Shown piece by piece: positions 24,746-37,789 of a stretch of DNA of 64,000 bases. The DNA comes from Hedera helix. Taxonomy: Eukaryota; Streptophyta; Magnoliopsida; Apiales; Araliaceae. The stretch lies in contig OX359266.1 of NCBI GenBank assembly GCA_947179155.2, forward strand, positions 46,034,039-46,098,038, read 5' to 3'. A program made the position numbers and the translations under genes. The notes under the pieces were generated by a model. It did not search any database and was not told the origin of the DNA. It saw only the letters and a program-made list of their open reading frames with translations. Position 1 is the first letter of the stretch. Each line of letters starts with the position of its first letter.

Positions 24746-25028
24746 AGTACAATTTACACTCCAGATTTTACATGTCAGACATCTGATACACTCTAAATTT
24801 TAAAACGTGTTCACTTGCACTATAATATTTAATTTACATAACAAAAAGCACCCTCCAAACTCTTAACTGGTCAAAAATGACCGGGAGCTCAAGTTATTCT
24901 ACTACTCTAAGGATAAAATAAATAAACTATTAGCAAAAATAATATAATACTATTAAAACTAATAAATAAAAATAAAAATTAATTAAACCTAACATCATTC
25001 TTTCTCTTCACTTAGTTGATCTTCACCA
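24746..25028 (+). repeat. Left arm of a 13.3-kb-spaced inverted repeat
   Basis: It starts AGTACAATTTACACTCCAGA and aligns in reverse complement with 37790-38054 over at least 260 bp, sharing ACTGGTCAAAA and AAAAATTAATTAAA. The AGTACAA...CACCC ends resemble the smaller MITE at 38169-38427. The arms are probably the halves of one MITE-like or transposon copy that was split by the copia insertion. Confidence 0.75.
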
Positions 25029-25221
25029 ACCATGGTTATTCTTCATCTGATTAGCCTAAATCTGATCCAACAATTTTTTTTCTAAGCTGTCAGTTCTCGA
25101 TTGAACCTTTCATAAATTTATCACTCGATTGATTATTGAATCATTGTTCTTCATTCAACACCAAAAACACAAAAAAAAAAAAAAAGTCCACTTTTTAATT
25201 CTGTAATTACTAATCGTAATC

Positions 25222-25467
25222 TGTTGAGAAGGAAATGTTGAGAAGGAAAGGTCAATGATATCTAACAATTCATTGTCAAATATATTGTATTAATTGTAGG
25301 AAATCTCTTGTAATTACCTAGAATAAATTAGCATGATTGTAAGAAATCTCTTGTAACTACCTAGAATAGATTAACATGATTGTAAAAAATCTCTTGTATA
25401 AAGTTGCGTTGATCCTGATTAAAAAAAATTATTTAAAAAGTTAAGCGTTATTTTCCCTTTCTTTACA
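25222..25467 (+). repeat. Copia 5' LTR (246 bp)
   Basis: Begins TGTTGAGAAGGAAA and ends TTTACA. The first 15 bp are nearly duplicated in tandem (25222 and 25237), which the 3' LTR lacks. A roughly 50-bp internal unit containing CTTGTAA-TACCTAGAATA is repeated, as in the 3' copy. Confidence 0.93.
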
Positions 25468-25479
25468 TGGTATCAGAGC
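25468..25479 (+). other. Copia primer binding site
   Basis: TGGTATCAGAGC directly abuts the 5' LTR and is the perfect plant initiator tRNA-Met PBS. Confidence 0.92.
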
Positions 25480-25569
25480 AGGGAACAATACCCTAGTTTT
25501 TTTTGCCTTCTTTCTTTTTGTAAGATCCTTTCTTTTTGTTGTTTCTTATTATCATGATAGAGCAATAAC

Positions 25570-28510
25570 CTTCAAATGGAAGCAAGCTCGATGCTGCCAA
25601 TCCATATTTCCTTCACCATTATGATCATCCAGGAATGGTGTTTGTTTCCAAGCCCCTTAATGGGGATAATTATTCGACATGGTGTAGAGCCATGACAATT
25701 TCTTTGAACGCCAAATCCAAGTTAGGTTTCATAGACGGGACCACCACAATGTCGTTTGCCACAATTAAACCAAACGAATATGCTTCGTGGAAAAATACGA
25801 CGATATGATCATCTCTTGGATTCTCAATTCACCCATACAAGACCTTGCAGACAGTGTCCTTTTTTTAACCATCGCCTAAGAGGTATGGGAGACCTTCGGG
25901 ATCATTTTTCTAAAAGAATACCCCTCGTATTTTTCAGATTGAAAGGGATATTGCTTGTCTTGCACAAGATTAGATGACTATTGTAGCTTATTACCTAAGG
26001 CTTGAAAAATTATAGGATGAATTATGATCCTATAATGACACCGTTTGCTCTGTGGGGCAGATCATAAGAAACATAGATTGATGCAATTTCTCATGGGACT
26101 CAATGAGTCCTACAGTGCAATTTGAGGGTAAATTCTGTTGATGAATCCGCTACCTGATATTGTCAAGGCATACTCCTTCCATTATACAAGAGGAAAAGCA
26201 ACGAAGCATGGGGGATGCATGTGAGACAATAGAGAACTCAGCTATGGTTGTTCGAAGGGCTGAATCGGTGACTCTGACTGTTCGATATAGTCAAGGTTCT
26301 TCTTCTCAAAAACCTTTGCATTGCTCTTATTGTGATCGTGACCACCATATACGAGAAACATGCTAGAAGATAAATGGGTACCCACCAGAACACCCTAAAC
26401 ATGCATCAAACAAGTCCAATCAAGGAAGGACTCATTTCAAGCACAACAATAGCCATCAATCTTCAGTCAACAATGCCAAGAGCAATGTTAATGAAAGTCC
26501 AATAATGCAGGAAGTGCCATCGGTAACAACTGGGCTCTCTGATATACAGATCCAGTAAATCTTATCTATCATGCAGGGTAAAGGGACAACACAATCCACC
26601 AATCTTAAAGATAATGTTATTTCCTTAGGTTTGTTACAAACATTGTTACGCCTTCATCGATTAATTATCGACAATGGTACAACACACCACATTACTTCAT
26701 CTCCAACTTAACTTGTCAACAGCAGTAAGAACATTTTTTAGCCACTAATTGCTTTGCCAAGTGGAGAACAGGCTTCAATTACATCCATTGGGAACTTACC
26801 TTTGAATTTTGTTGTTACTTTAAAAAATGTGCTTAGTGTACCATCTTTTACAGTGGATTTAATGTCTGTGAGTCGAGTTACTAGAGATCTAAATTATTTA
26901 GTAATCTTTTACCCTCATTGGTGTATTTTGCAGGACTTGACGATGAGGACGACGATTGGTTTGGGTGAACAACGAGACAAACTTTATTACTTGGTTGCGT
27001 TATCATCAGAGAATTCAAAACCTCAAACTCCATTCGCAACAGCCACTTCTTACCGTTCACCCAATTCTCAAGACACCTCCTCCACCGCTTTGTGGCATCG
27101 TCGTTTAGGGCATTTATCTTCCTTTAGATTAGATTTTTTTTGCAAAACATTTGTTAAATTTCTCTTTCTATTCCAATAATGCTTGTGATGTTTATACACT
27201 TGCAAAACAAAGTTGACTTCCGTTTTCTATTAGTTCAATTTCATTTGTTAGACCTTTTGAATTAATTCATTGTCATATTTGGGGCCCCTATAAAATTGCC
27301 TCTATTTCTGGTGCGAAATATTTTTTTACTATTTTGGATGATTATTCTATATTCACTTGGGTTTTTTTTATGCATCAAAAAAGTGAAACATAACATTTAC
27401 TTGTCATTTTTTCTCATTTGTCCAAACACAATTCTATGCTTCTATAGCCAACATTCGGGTTGATAATGGTGGTGAATTCTTCTCTATGCGGGAATTTATT
27501 AAACAAAAAGGGACCACTTACCAACATTCTTGTGTCTATACCCTTCAACAAAATAAGATAGTTGAGTGCAAGCACTGCCATATTCTTGAGTCTGTTAGAG
27601 CTTTTCATTTTCAAGCCCACCTTCCTTTACATTTTTAGGTAGAATGTGTTTTTACTGTTGTTCATATAATTAATCATTTGCCCACACCAGTCCTTTCTCA
27701 CCATACCTTTTTTGAACGATTTTATGGAAAGTTTCCTTCTTATTCTCATACTTGAGTTTTTAGGTGTCTTACCTATGCTACTGATGTACACATCCCTCAT
27801 AAATTTGCTCCTCGAGCCAAACGATGTATTTTTCTTGGCTCTCTAATTGGTCAGAAAGCTTACAAGCTCTATGACCTTGCCACCTACCAAATGTTCACTA
27901 GCTGTGACGTCGTTTTTCATGAAACTATTTTACTTTATGAGTCCATTCCATCCCCTTCCTTAAATTCAGACCCTATGCTTACTCTTTCTGTATCTGATCC
28001 TTCCTCACTAGTCCAACACCCCTCACTACCGAATCCAGTTTCTACTCAGCCATCACCTATTAGTCCTCCTCCTGAACCGATTTTACGTCGTTCTCAAATA
28101 CCTCATCATCCTCATTCGACTTTATGTGATTATGTCTGCAACTAAGTAACGTCTGCCAACCATTTGTCACATTTTTCATCAGGTTCACAAAAAGCTACAT
28201 GATATCCCCTTCGCAATTTTGTGTCTTATTATCATTACTCACCATAATATCGCTCGTTTACTGTTGCTATCAGTTAAGATATTGAGCTTACATTTTATGC
28301 CGAAGCATCTTCTAATTCCCATTGGCAAGAAGCAATGCAATCTGAATTGGAGACGCCAACCACACTTAGTCCCGCACTTCTCTTCCTCCTAGTAAGAAGC
28401 CTATTAGTTATCAATGGGTTTCTAAAATCAAACGACATTCAGATGGTACTATTGAGCGTTTCAATGCTCGTTTGGTTGCCAAAGGTTACACACAATTGGA
28501 AGGTATCTGA
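25570..28510 (+). pseudogene. Copia gag, integrase and start of RT, decayed
   Basis: Pieces in several frames carry a copia gag signature (NYSTWCRAM near 25672-25698), one CCHC knuckle (C-X2-C-X4-H-X4-C at about 26322-26363), a pre-integrase LWHRRLGHLS near 27092-27121, an integrase DNGGEF near 27462, and the RT entry WVSKIKRH...LVAKGYTQ near 28418-28497. Stops and frameshifts separate them. The reading stops at about 28509 where unrelated sequence begins. It cannot encode a working polyprotein. Confidence 0.88.
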
Positions 28511-28950
28511 AAGTCCAATAATAATCTAAAAGAGGGGTTGGATAGATTATTACCGATTAAAAACTATCTTAGGCCTTTTTGAATTTTTGATTAATTAATT
28601 TATAGTGTAATAAATTAATATGCAAGATAGTAAAAATTCAATTACACTATGCACAGAGATTTAATTGGTTCACAACATACAGCTCGGGTATGTTACTACG
28701 TCCAGCCTCAAGCTCATCTCCAAAACTTGAAATCCTATTACTATCAGTAATAAATACTCCTTCAATAGGCGGAGAAGCATTTACAAAGTTTTATAAATCA
28801 ACTTTCAACTATACATATAACTGTTTATCTTGAACAGTAGTTTTATGCTCCTTCCTCAAACGTAGTTATACACGTTTTTAAATTTAACTCTGCTTTACAA
28901 TCTGATCTTAAAATAAAAAGTTGGTTCCTCGTCTCACAAGTACACTAGAG
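28511..28950. repeat. Unclassified filler sequence inside the copia element
   Basis: Non-coding sequence not belonging to copia. The last 130 bp or so (TTTACAATCTGATCTTAAAA...CACAAGTACAC) reappear near 35483-35540, on the other side of the solo LTRs. It therefore looks like one element with an internal tandem duplication into which the solo LTR inserted. Confidence 0.4.
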
Positions 28951-31614
28951 TGTGACGCCCCCAAATTTGGGTCTACATAGCCCAATTTGAGATGCCATAA
29001 AATACACGGTAACTAAAACAAATAGCACATAGAATAGAAATACATAAGTCAATAATACACAAATAAGTCTTCACTATTATTGCCACACTATATACTATAT
29101 GTGAAGACTACTACAACTATCTCTCAGACCTTTACTCCATTCCTCGGCTAGACTCAGTTATTCTCTCATTTCCTGAAGAGCAATGAAACAAAAAGAAAGG
29201 CTGGGCTCAAATAGCCTAGTAAGAAATATCATGACTAAGATAACAATGAATAAATTATCATTAGCCTTCAACAGTTGAGTTCTTGATAAAATATAATAAA
29301 CAATAAGTTTTAGATCAATAATAGCAGCGGAATGAGCAATCCATTAAAAGAATCATGTAGACTATGATGTCTACTAGCCTCTCTTTTTAAGAAAAATATT
29401 ATCAACTTTTATTATCTTAATCACCACTGGTCATGATGATATAAATTCACAGTTCTTGATCATAATCATGCAAGTCAACAATTTATCTTTGCACTACGGG
29501 CCAAAGATATTCAAATATAATACCAATGGTTATGATTATACAAGTCTTCAACCTTTGGTCATAATCATACCAAACAACAGTTCTTCTTTGCGCCATGCCA
29601 AAGAGAACATTCACCATGTGCCCTAAAAGACAAACAACAATTATATCGCCTTTATTCTATCATCTGTGCCCCAAGCCACAGATATTCACAACAAAATGAT
29701 TATTGATGATTAGAATAATAACAGTGATATAAATGATGAACAGAATAAACAGGATGATCAGTAAATATCAAAAGTTTATGATTTTACTTTGAACAGATTC
29801 AAATAATGTTCAAATTGTCAACATGATGTGAACTCAAATTCAAGAACAATATTCAAGATCCACAATTCAGAATAACGGTTAAAGTTCAATAGAAAAATTT
29901 AGAAAAATAGGAAGGTTCAATTGAAATGATATTAGATGAATTAAGTGCAAACTATTAAGGAACATATAATCATTTCAAGAAACTTTACCAAATAGTACTT
30001 ACCATAGTAAGTTAAGAGTATGAAAAGAATGATACCCCTTACCTTAACACGTGACTGGATATGAAGTTGATCAACCTATATATTTATAATTTAATTAGTA
30101 ACTACCACATATAATTTCGTAGTGTATACCAATTCGTATGAAATCATCAAAAGTGATTTGATAGAATAAAGTAAAATAACTTCAATATAGTTTTTGAAAG
30201 AAAATAATATTTCAAAATAAATCTTCTAAAGGAAGAGTCTTCTAAAGGAAGATTTAAAAACACTGTGTGACGTGTGTGATTGCTTATATAATCTTTATAA
30301 AAAGACTTAATTGAACAGTACTCGTACACTTACAAATCTTCACAAATACTCAAGATGACTTTAACACACTCAAAGAAAACTTACACAAAATAATATTTAG
30401 AGAGTGAAAGAAAGAATAAGCAATGAAGTTTTATAAAAAATCCTTAAATTAAGGTCTCTATTTATAGCTAAAAATCTTATCATAAACCAAGATTTTCTAA
30501 TTTAATCCAAATCCTATATTTCAAGATAATGTTTAATCCATATCACTCATTTCATCTTTTAAGATTTCCTTAATCTAAACCATTCATTTAAAGATCATCT
30601 TTAATCTACACCGTTTATTTCAAATTCTATAATTATTATATTATCTTTAATCTATACCATTCATTTCATATCTCCTATAATCTATACCATTCAATTAACT
30701 TTAGATATAAAACAACTAAATTTCTAAATCAACTAACTTTATATATAAAACAACTAACTTTATATAAATCAATTAACTTTATATATAAAAGCAAATAACT
30801 TTATATAATTTATCATAATAAAATAATTTACTTTACATAATTTATATAAAGTAAATAACTTTATATAAATTATTATAATAAAAACGAATAACTTTATATA
30901 ATTTATTATAATAAAAATAAATAACTTTATCAATTCAATTATTCAACAATAATTCACAATTACTCATTATTATGACTAATTGTTATAAATGCAGTGTAGT
31001 TGGCTTTCTGAGTTAAATAAGTAGAGAAATCAACTAATAATAGAATACAACAGTTTAATCAACATAATAAAAAAGATAACAATAATGCTGAAAATAAATA
31101 AATAAATGGCATATTACTGTGTAATGACAATTATTGATTCAGTAATGTGAATTACTGTGCATATGCTACTGTGACAATTATCAGCTCAATAATATGAATT
31201 ATTATGCATGTGACAATTATCGGTTCAATAAAGTCAATATAGTACAATAGTCACTTTATCAGTTCAATAATATGAAATACTGTGCAATACCGTGTGTTAC
31301 TATGCAATACCGTGTGCTACTGTGCAATACCATGTGTTACTATTCCTTTACCACCGGGTATTTTAACAGTTAAAAGTGATAGTACAGTTAACTATATTTA
31401 TTTAGAAAGTTTACGTATGTCGCTTTCTATATTCGACAATAATTTGTTGTGGGGGTCCACTAATATTTGGTTATTTCGGTGCCGTCGTACGAATCGAATA
31501 TTCCCCGACAGAACGAAATTTTTTCTACAAAACGAATATTCTTCGACAAGATAAAATTTGTACAAATAATTTTTACTTTTATCAATTTATTCATTTACCG
31601 TTTTCAGAAGAAAA

Positions 31615-34600
31615 TGTGACGCCCCCAAATCTGGGCCCACACAGCCCAAACTTGAGTCGTCAAAAGACTACAACAAAATTATTACAACAAAGCACAACGT
31701 ACTACAATACAGTGTATAATAATACACAACTAAGTCTTCACTATTATTGCCACACTATTTTACAACACGTGAAGACTAGGATAGCTATTCCTCGGACTCT
31801 CACTCCATCCCCCGGCTAGACCCCATTACATTTTCATCTCCTGTTGAAAAACAATGGAACAAAAGAAAGGGTGAGCTCAAATAGCCCAGTAAGAAATATC
31901 ATGACTAAGATAATGACGAATAAATTATCATTAGCCTTCAACAGTTGAGTTCTTGATAGAATACGATAGACTACAAGGTTTATATCAAAAACTGTAGTTA
32001 AATTCTTAAACAATGTTCAGATCAATAATAGCAGCGGAATGAGCAATCTATTAGAAGAATAATGCAGACCATAATGTCCACTCGCTTCTCTTTTTAGTAA
32101 AAACGTCATCAACTTTTATCATCTGAAATACCATTAGTCATGATAATAAAGATTCACAGTTCCTGGTCATAATCATGCAAATCAACAGTTCATCTTTGCA
32201 CTACGGGCCAAAGATATTCAATAAAGCACCAGCGGTCATGATTATACCAGATTCAGTCTTTGGTCATAATCATACCAAACAACAGTTCATCTATGCACTA
32301 CGGGCCAAAAAGAACTTTCAATATAATACCAACGGTCATGATTATACCAGATTCAGCCTTTGGTCATAATCATACCAATCAACAGTTCATCTTTGCACTA
32401 TGGGCCAAAGAGAACTTTCACCACGTGCCATAAAAGACACCGAACAGATGTATCGCCTTTAACCTAGTATATCGCCTTTAACCTATCATCTGTTCAACAA
32501 TTATATCACATATGTGCCCCCGACCACAGATATTCACAACAGCTTGATTCTTGATGATTAATACAAATAACAGTGATACAAATGATGAACAGAAGAACAG
32601 GATAAACAATAAGTATCAGAAGTTTACTTTGTGCAGATTCAAACAATGTCCAAATTGCCAACATGATGTGGAGTGAAAAAAAATGATATTCAAGATCCAC
32701 AGTTCAGAATAACGGTTACAGTTCAATAGAGAGGTTCACGTAAAATAGGAAGGTTCAGCTGAAATAATGAAGTTCATCTATTATGGAACATACAATATTT
32801 TCAGGAATTATAGAAGCAATAGTTCCATAATAAATTTCGATTTAGGAGTATGAAAGAAAATAATATCCCTTACCGTACCAAGTTTGATTAACAAAAGGTG
32901 AAGGAAATTAATATCCCTTACCATAGTAATTTTGAATAATGGAAGATGAAAAAGATGGTATCTCTTATGAGTATAAAGGAAAATAATATCACTTACGAAT
33001 ATGAAAGAAAATGATATTATAAACGAATATGCAATAAAAGTGTCATGTGATAATTCGTGTAGACAAATTATTTCCACAAGAGACAATAAGAAATGAATAC
33101 AAAGAGTAATTCACCAAATATGCGGTAATCCGCGTAGTCAGGTTATTCTCAGAGATTAATAAAGAATGAATACGAAAGGTTATTCACCAATAGGCGGTAA
33201 TCCGCGCCGTAAGGTTATTCCCACAATTTAATAAAAATTGAATACGAAGAGTTATTCACCAAACAGGCGGTAATCCGCGCAGTAAGGTTATTATCAGAGA
33301 TTAATAAGGAATGAATACGCATGGTTATTCACCAACAGGCGGTAATCCGCGCCGTAAGGTTATTCCCACAAATTAATACATGGAAATAAATGGCACATCT
33401 TATGAGTAAGAAAGAAATAATATTATTTTCGAGAATCAAATAATGATAATCCCTTACCGTAGTAAGTTTGAAGAATAGAATATGAAAGAAGATAATATTC
33501 CTTACCGTAGTAAGTTTGAACAATAGAATATGAAAGAAGATGATATTCCTTACCATAGTAAGTTTAAATAATAGAATATGAAAGAAGATGATATTCCTTA
33601 CCATAGTAAGTTTAAATAATAGAATATGAAAGAAGATGATATTCCTTACCATAGTAAGTTTAAATAATAGAATATGAAAGAAGATGATATTCCTTACCTT
33701 GATATTGTGAAACAAGTTTATAGCCGAACAAATCCTTCCTTGTTTGTAGCAGTAAAGAATCTGACTTTTGAGTCTTCTAGAGTTTTTAAAATCTCTTTAT
33801 GTTTTTAAAATAATGTTACTCTCGGAAAGATAGACGGCATAGACTCAAGAATCACTCAATTCGGAGTTAATATGAATGAGTTATGAATTTTCAAAACTAA
33901 GACTGAAAATAGTGACGAAAATCATAATAGGTTACGGTTTTTAGTATTTTAAGGCATGAAAATGACTTCAGATGACTTTTCTTCCTTCTTCAAAGTTGTA
34001 GAGGACGAAAAACTGAAGAGACGGGCTTTTAATTCATTAAATTCTGTCAAATAATGAATTTACTATGATTTTTCGAAAGAGTTACTGTACATAAGAAAAT
34101 TCCACTCGGGAATTCAAAGAAGAATGCAAAAGATTTCAAAACTAGGAATGACTTAAAAAACGCTTAGAGATAACTTTCACAAGAAGTATTTAGAGAGAGA
34201 AAGAAAGAACAAGTAAGAAAGTTTATGAAAAATCCTTAAGTTAAGGCTTCTATTTATAGCCAAAAATCTTATCATATCCAAGATTTTCTAATTTAATCCA
34301 AACCGTTCATTTCATATCACCTAACTTTATATTATAAACAAATAACTTTATCAATTCAATTATTCAACAATAATTTACACTTTAATCTACACCATTCATT
34401 TCATATCACCTAACTTTATATTATAAACAGATTATTCAACAATAATTTACACTTTAATCTACACCATTCATTTCATATCACCTAACTTTATATTATAAAC
34501 AGATTATTCAACAATAATTTACACTTTAATCTACACCATTCATTTCATATCACCTAACTTTATATTATAAACAGATTATTCAACAATAATTCACACTTAT

Positions 34601-35316
34601 TCATTATTATGACTAATTGTTGTAAATACAGTATAGTTAGCTTTCTGAGTTAGATATCAAGTCAATTAATTAATGAAATACAACTGTTTAAATAACACCG
34701 TAATAGCGATAACAATAATGCAGAAAGTATGTAAAAGAAAAATACGTTATTGTGTCATGACAATTATTGATTCAATAATGTGAATTACTGTGCATATATT
34801 ACTGTGACAATTATTAGGTTCAATAATTTTAAAAACAGTGCAGCAACAATTATTGAATTGATAATATAAAATATTATGCAGTGACAATTATAGATGAAAT
34901 GATGCGTAACAGTTACGGTGTCAATTATCAGACCAATAATATGAGACACTATGCAATACCGTACGTTACTGTAGAGTACCGTGTGCTACAGAAAATACCA
35001 TAAACTACCGTATGCTACTATTCTTTTATCACCGGTATTTTAACAATTTCGTTGACTATTTTTATTTAAAAAGGTTATTTCTGTCGTTTTCTATATCCGA
35101 CAAATATTCCGTTGTGGGGTCCACCAATAATTTGTTATTTCGGCGCCGTCGTACGGCACGAATATTCCCCGACCAAACGAATATTCCCCGACAAAATAAA
35201 ATTTGCACATAACATCCTTAACTTTCAATTTCGTCAATTTAACCACTTACTGTTTCATGAAAAAAATATATGAAGAAAAATTAAATTTTATATTTCATAA
35301 AATTTGGGGTCTTACA
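31615..35316 (-). mobile_element. Nested solo LTR of the chromovirus family with TSD GAAAA
   Basis: The ends are TGTGACGCCCCCAAAT and GGGGTCTTACA on the plus strand. A perfect GAAAA duplication flanks it (31610-31614 and 35317-35321). At 3702 bp it is longer than the full element's LTR, because of extra tandem units: about five copies of a 48-50-bp unit with GAATATGAAAGAAGATGATA (about 33465-33700) and three or more copies of a unit with TCATTTCATATCACCTAACT (about 34310-34590). Long open frames in it arise from these repeats and are not genes. Confidence 0.95.
33465..33700. repeat. 48-50-bp tandem repeat in the nested solo LTR
   Basis: About five units, each with CTTACC-TAGTAAGTTT and ATAGAATATGAAAGAAGATG. 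The unit number is far above that of the other LTR copies, which carry the corresponding sequence once or twice. Confidence 0.85.
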
Positions 35317-35375
35317 GAAAATATATAAAAAAAATTTAAATTTGTATTTAATTTCATAAAAGTCGGGGTCTTACA

Positions 35376-35990
35376 CCTCAACTACTTGTTAACCTCTCTA
35401 AGACTCTGGTTTTTATAAAAGAATCACTATTTTTTTCTCACAAATTTAAAGACAACTAACTCACTTAAACTTTTATTTTACAATCTAGTCTTAAAATAAG
35501 AAGCATGTCTCTCACCTCACAAGTACACAAAAGACCCAACTACCCGTTAACCTCTCTAAGACTCTGGTCTTGGTCAAAAGATCACTCTTTTTTTTCTCAC
35601 AGAAATATAAAATCAATAAACCAACCTTTTTCAATAAATATTTGTATTTTTGAAATATGCTTCTCATATAAGCAGATATAAAATTTCAATGCAGATTTAT
35701 AAAGGTTAACTTTTCTTTTATAAATAAAAATATGCTTCTTGATTTAAGTAGATAAAATTTTAAGTACAGATATAAAAGTTTAATTAACTTTCATAGTGAG
35801 TAAAGTGCTCATGTGTAAGTAGATATAATAATTATATTCATGAAATAAAAATTTCAGTAACTTTTATTTTAAACAACAAGTATTTATGACTAAGTGAATT
35901 TATGTTAAAATACTTGTAATAACAGCTATCAAGTGTAATAAATAAAATAGTTAAATAATATTTGATATAACAAATAAAGTTATTTGACTC

Positions 35991-36066
<76 letters not shown>

Positions 36067-36067
36067 T
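35376..36067. repeat. Filler sequence with AT microsatellite, inside the copia element
   Basis: Two copies of a segment containing TAACCTCTCTAAGACTCTGG (35390 and 35550) show tandem duplication. A run of about 34 AT dinucleotides fills 35994-36062 and ends where copia coding sequence resumes. Confidence 0.6.
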
Positions 36068-36690
36068 TTATGATGTGATCACTTGTTGGATGCCTAATTT
36101 ATTTGACTATTACCCGACCGGATATCACATATTTGGTCCTGTCTTGCGTGTATTGCGCTATTTGAAAAGCAATCCAAGGCAAGGTTTGTTTTTCCCTTCT
36201 CATAATGATTTATCTTTGCGAGCTTTTTCTGATTCGAATTGGGCTGGTTGTTTAATATCTCTTAGATCCACTACGGGTTATTATGTTTTTTTAGGATCTT
36301 CTCTTATTTCTTGGTAGACAAAAAGGCATAAATTATATCTCTCTCCTGTGCAGAAGCCAAATATAGAGCCATGATAGGTACATGTTGTGAGTTATACTGG
36401 CTACGCTCATTATTGAAAGATTTGAGAATATTGCATACGAAGCCAGTATTGTTATATTGTGATAACATAGTCGCCTTACAAATAGTTATCAATCCCGTTT
36501 TCCACAAAAGAACCAGACATATAGAGATAGATTGTCATTTATTTGTGAGAAAATACAAGATGGTTCAGTTGTAACCAAACATATTGCCTCGACAAATCAA
36601 CTTGCAGATGTGTTCACCAAGCCATTGGGAAAGGAAGCTTTCTCAACTATGATACACACGTTGGGAGTTCTTGACATTCACTCTCTAACT
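36068..36690 (+). pseudogene. Copia RT end and RNase H, decayed
   Basis: Recognisable copia C-terminal motifs: VLRYLKSNP, FSDSNWAGC, STTGYYVFLG and SLISW (about 36140-36317), then CDN near 36459-36467 and an RTRHIEID stretch (about 36511-36534) in other frames. Stops interrupt it. The catalytic centre of RT, normally between this and the 28510 segment, is absent. Confidence 0.87.
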
Positions 36691-36700
36691 TGAGGGGGAG

Positions 36701-36928
36701 TGTTGAGAAGGACATGTCAATGATATCTAACAATTCATTGTCAAATATATTGTATTAATTTAAAAAAATCTTTTGTAACTACCTAGAATATATTAGCATG
36801 ATTATAAGAAATCTCTTGTAATTACCTAGAATAGATTAGTATGATTGTAGGAAATTTCTTGTATAAAGTTGTCTTCTAATTCAATAAAATTATTTAAAAA
36901 GTTAAGCGTTTTTTCCCCTTTCTTTACA
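36701..36928 (+). repeat. Copia 3' LTR (228 bp)
   Basis: Begins TGTTGAGAAGGACATGTC after a GAGGGGGAG polypurine tract and ends TTTACA, followed by TSD TAATC. It is visibly diverged from the 5' LTR, including the missing 15-bp duplication, so this insertion is much older than the chromovirus at 1-10454. Confidence 0.93.
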
Positions 36929-37789
36929 TAATCCAATTACATATTTATTTCTCTAAATAAGATCGATCATGAGTCTGTACTCTCCTCTAAAAGTCATGAC
37001 TCAAGCCCACATTTGTTACCAGAAAAGGGATAAATTGGGCCATTTTTTGGTATGGATCTTTTTAGTTTCTGTTGAAACTTGTGGCTCATAACTGGGAAGT
37101 TATCACAGATTCAGTAGTTTGGGCTAGGTCGAAGGCCCAAAGGTTTGAGGGGTTGCGGGGGGGCGTAACCCCCAGCGGTATAGTACGGTTTTATAAAGGC
37201 ATTATGGGTATTCAGGCTGTAATGCGTATTAGGGTTGGAATATAAATAATAGATATAAATATTCTCAATTAAAAAAAAATTGGGTATAAGGAACAACATC
37301 AATAAAATAGTCTCCGCTTTACACTCCCATGGATGTACCCGATTCTTGGGGAACCACGTATATACTTGTGTTGATTCTTTATTGATTATCGTGTGTGTGT
37401 GTGTGTGTAATCAGATTCTAACAGTTCCTGTATTCATAAATCTGTGCGACTTTTCCTATCACTTCATGTTTCGCAGAGAGCTTCAAGGCATGTTCTTTGC
37501 TCTTGGATTACTTATTTCTCAGTTCATTAATTTAGTCATCAAGTCCTCTGTTTGGTTTTGGGTTGTTAATTCTTTGCTTAAGGGTTACTTTCCTGTTATT
37601 GAAGAGAGTACTTTTGGGTTGGTTTTGGGTTGGCCTAAGATTTTAAAATTTGAGATGTGTTAATGGTGATGAAGATGAAGAAAAATAAGAGAGAAAAAGT
37701 GAATGAATTAACATTTGGATGTTAATTTTAAAAATTAGGGTTGATGAAGAGTAAAGATTTGTTATGGGTTTGGGGTTAAAATAAATAAG
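36929..37789. other. Sequence between the copia element and the right inverted-repeat arm
   Basis: It includes a GC-rich stretch (GGGGGGGCGTAACCCCCAGCGG, about 37157-37178), a GT microsatellite (37391-37407) and a 127-codon open frame (37280-37663) that matches nothing I recognise. The part at 37100-37370 resembles a degraded LTR or TRIM, but I cannot define its ends. Confidence 0.35.

Larger units (their letters stand above)
28951..35375 (-). mobile_element. Reverse-oriented solo LTR of the chromovirus family, split by a second solo LTR
   Basis: On the plus strand it begins TGTGACGCCCCCAAAT, the complement of the family LTR end, and finishes GGGGTCTTACA at 35375, the complement of TGTAAGACCCC. 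Removing the nested LTR (31615-35316 plus one 5-bp duplication) leaves about 2.7 kb, close to the solo LTR at 14487. It is clearly more diverged from the full-length LTR than the nested copy. The 5-bp flanks (TAGAG and CCTCA) do not match, so it may be a recombinant or its duplication has decayed. Confidence 0.88.
25222..36928 (+). mobile_element. Decayed Ty1/copia retrotransposon with TSD TAATC, carrying nested insertions
   Basis: The LTRs (25222-25467 and 36701-36928) are TG...CA, and a perfect TAATC duplication flanks them (25217-25221 and 36929-36933). A tRNA-Met PBS and a polypurine tract (about 36691-36700) are in place. Domain order gag, integrase, RT, RNase H gives the copia assignment. 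Coding sequence is riddled with stops and frameshifts. Much of RT is missing, and 28510-36067 is later material including two nested chromovirus solo LTRs. Confidence 0.93.

Noticed and set aside
33329..33715. 128-codon minus-strand open frame
   Set aside because: It is a translation of the 48-50-bp tandem repeat in the nested solo LTR, giving a repeated FKLTMVRNIIFFHIL peptide. There is no sign of a gene.
37280..37663. 127-codon open frame
   Set aside because: Its first part crosses a GT microsatellite and a probable degraded LTR; no recognisable domain or leader.
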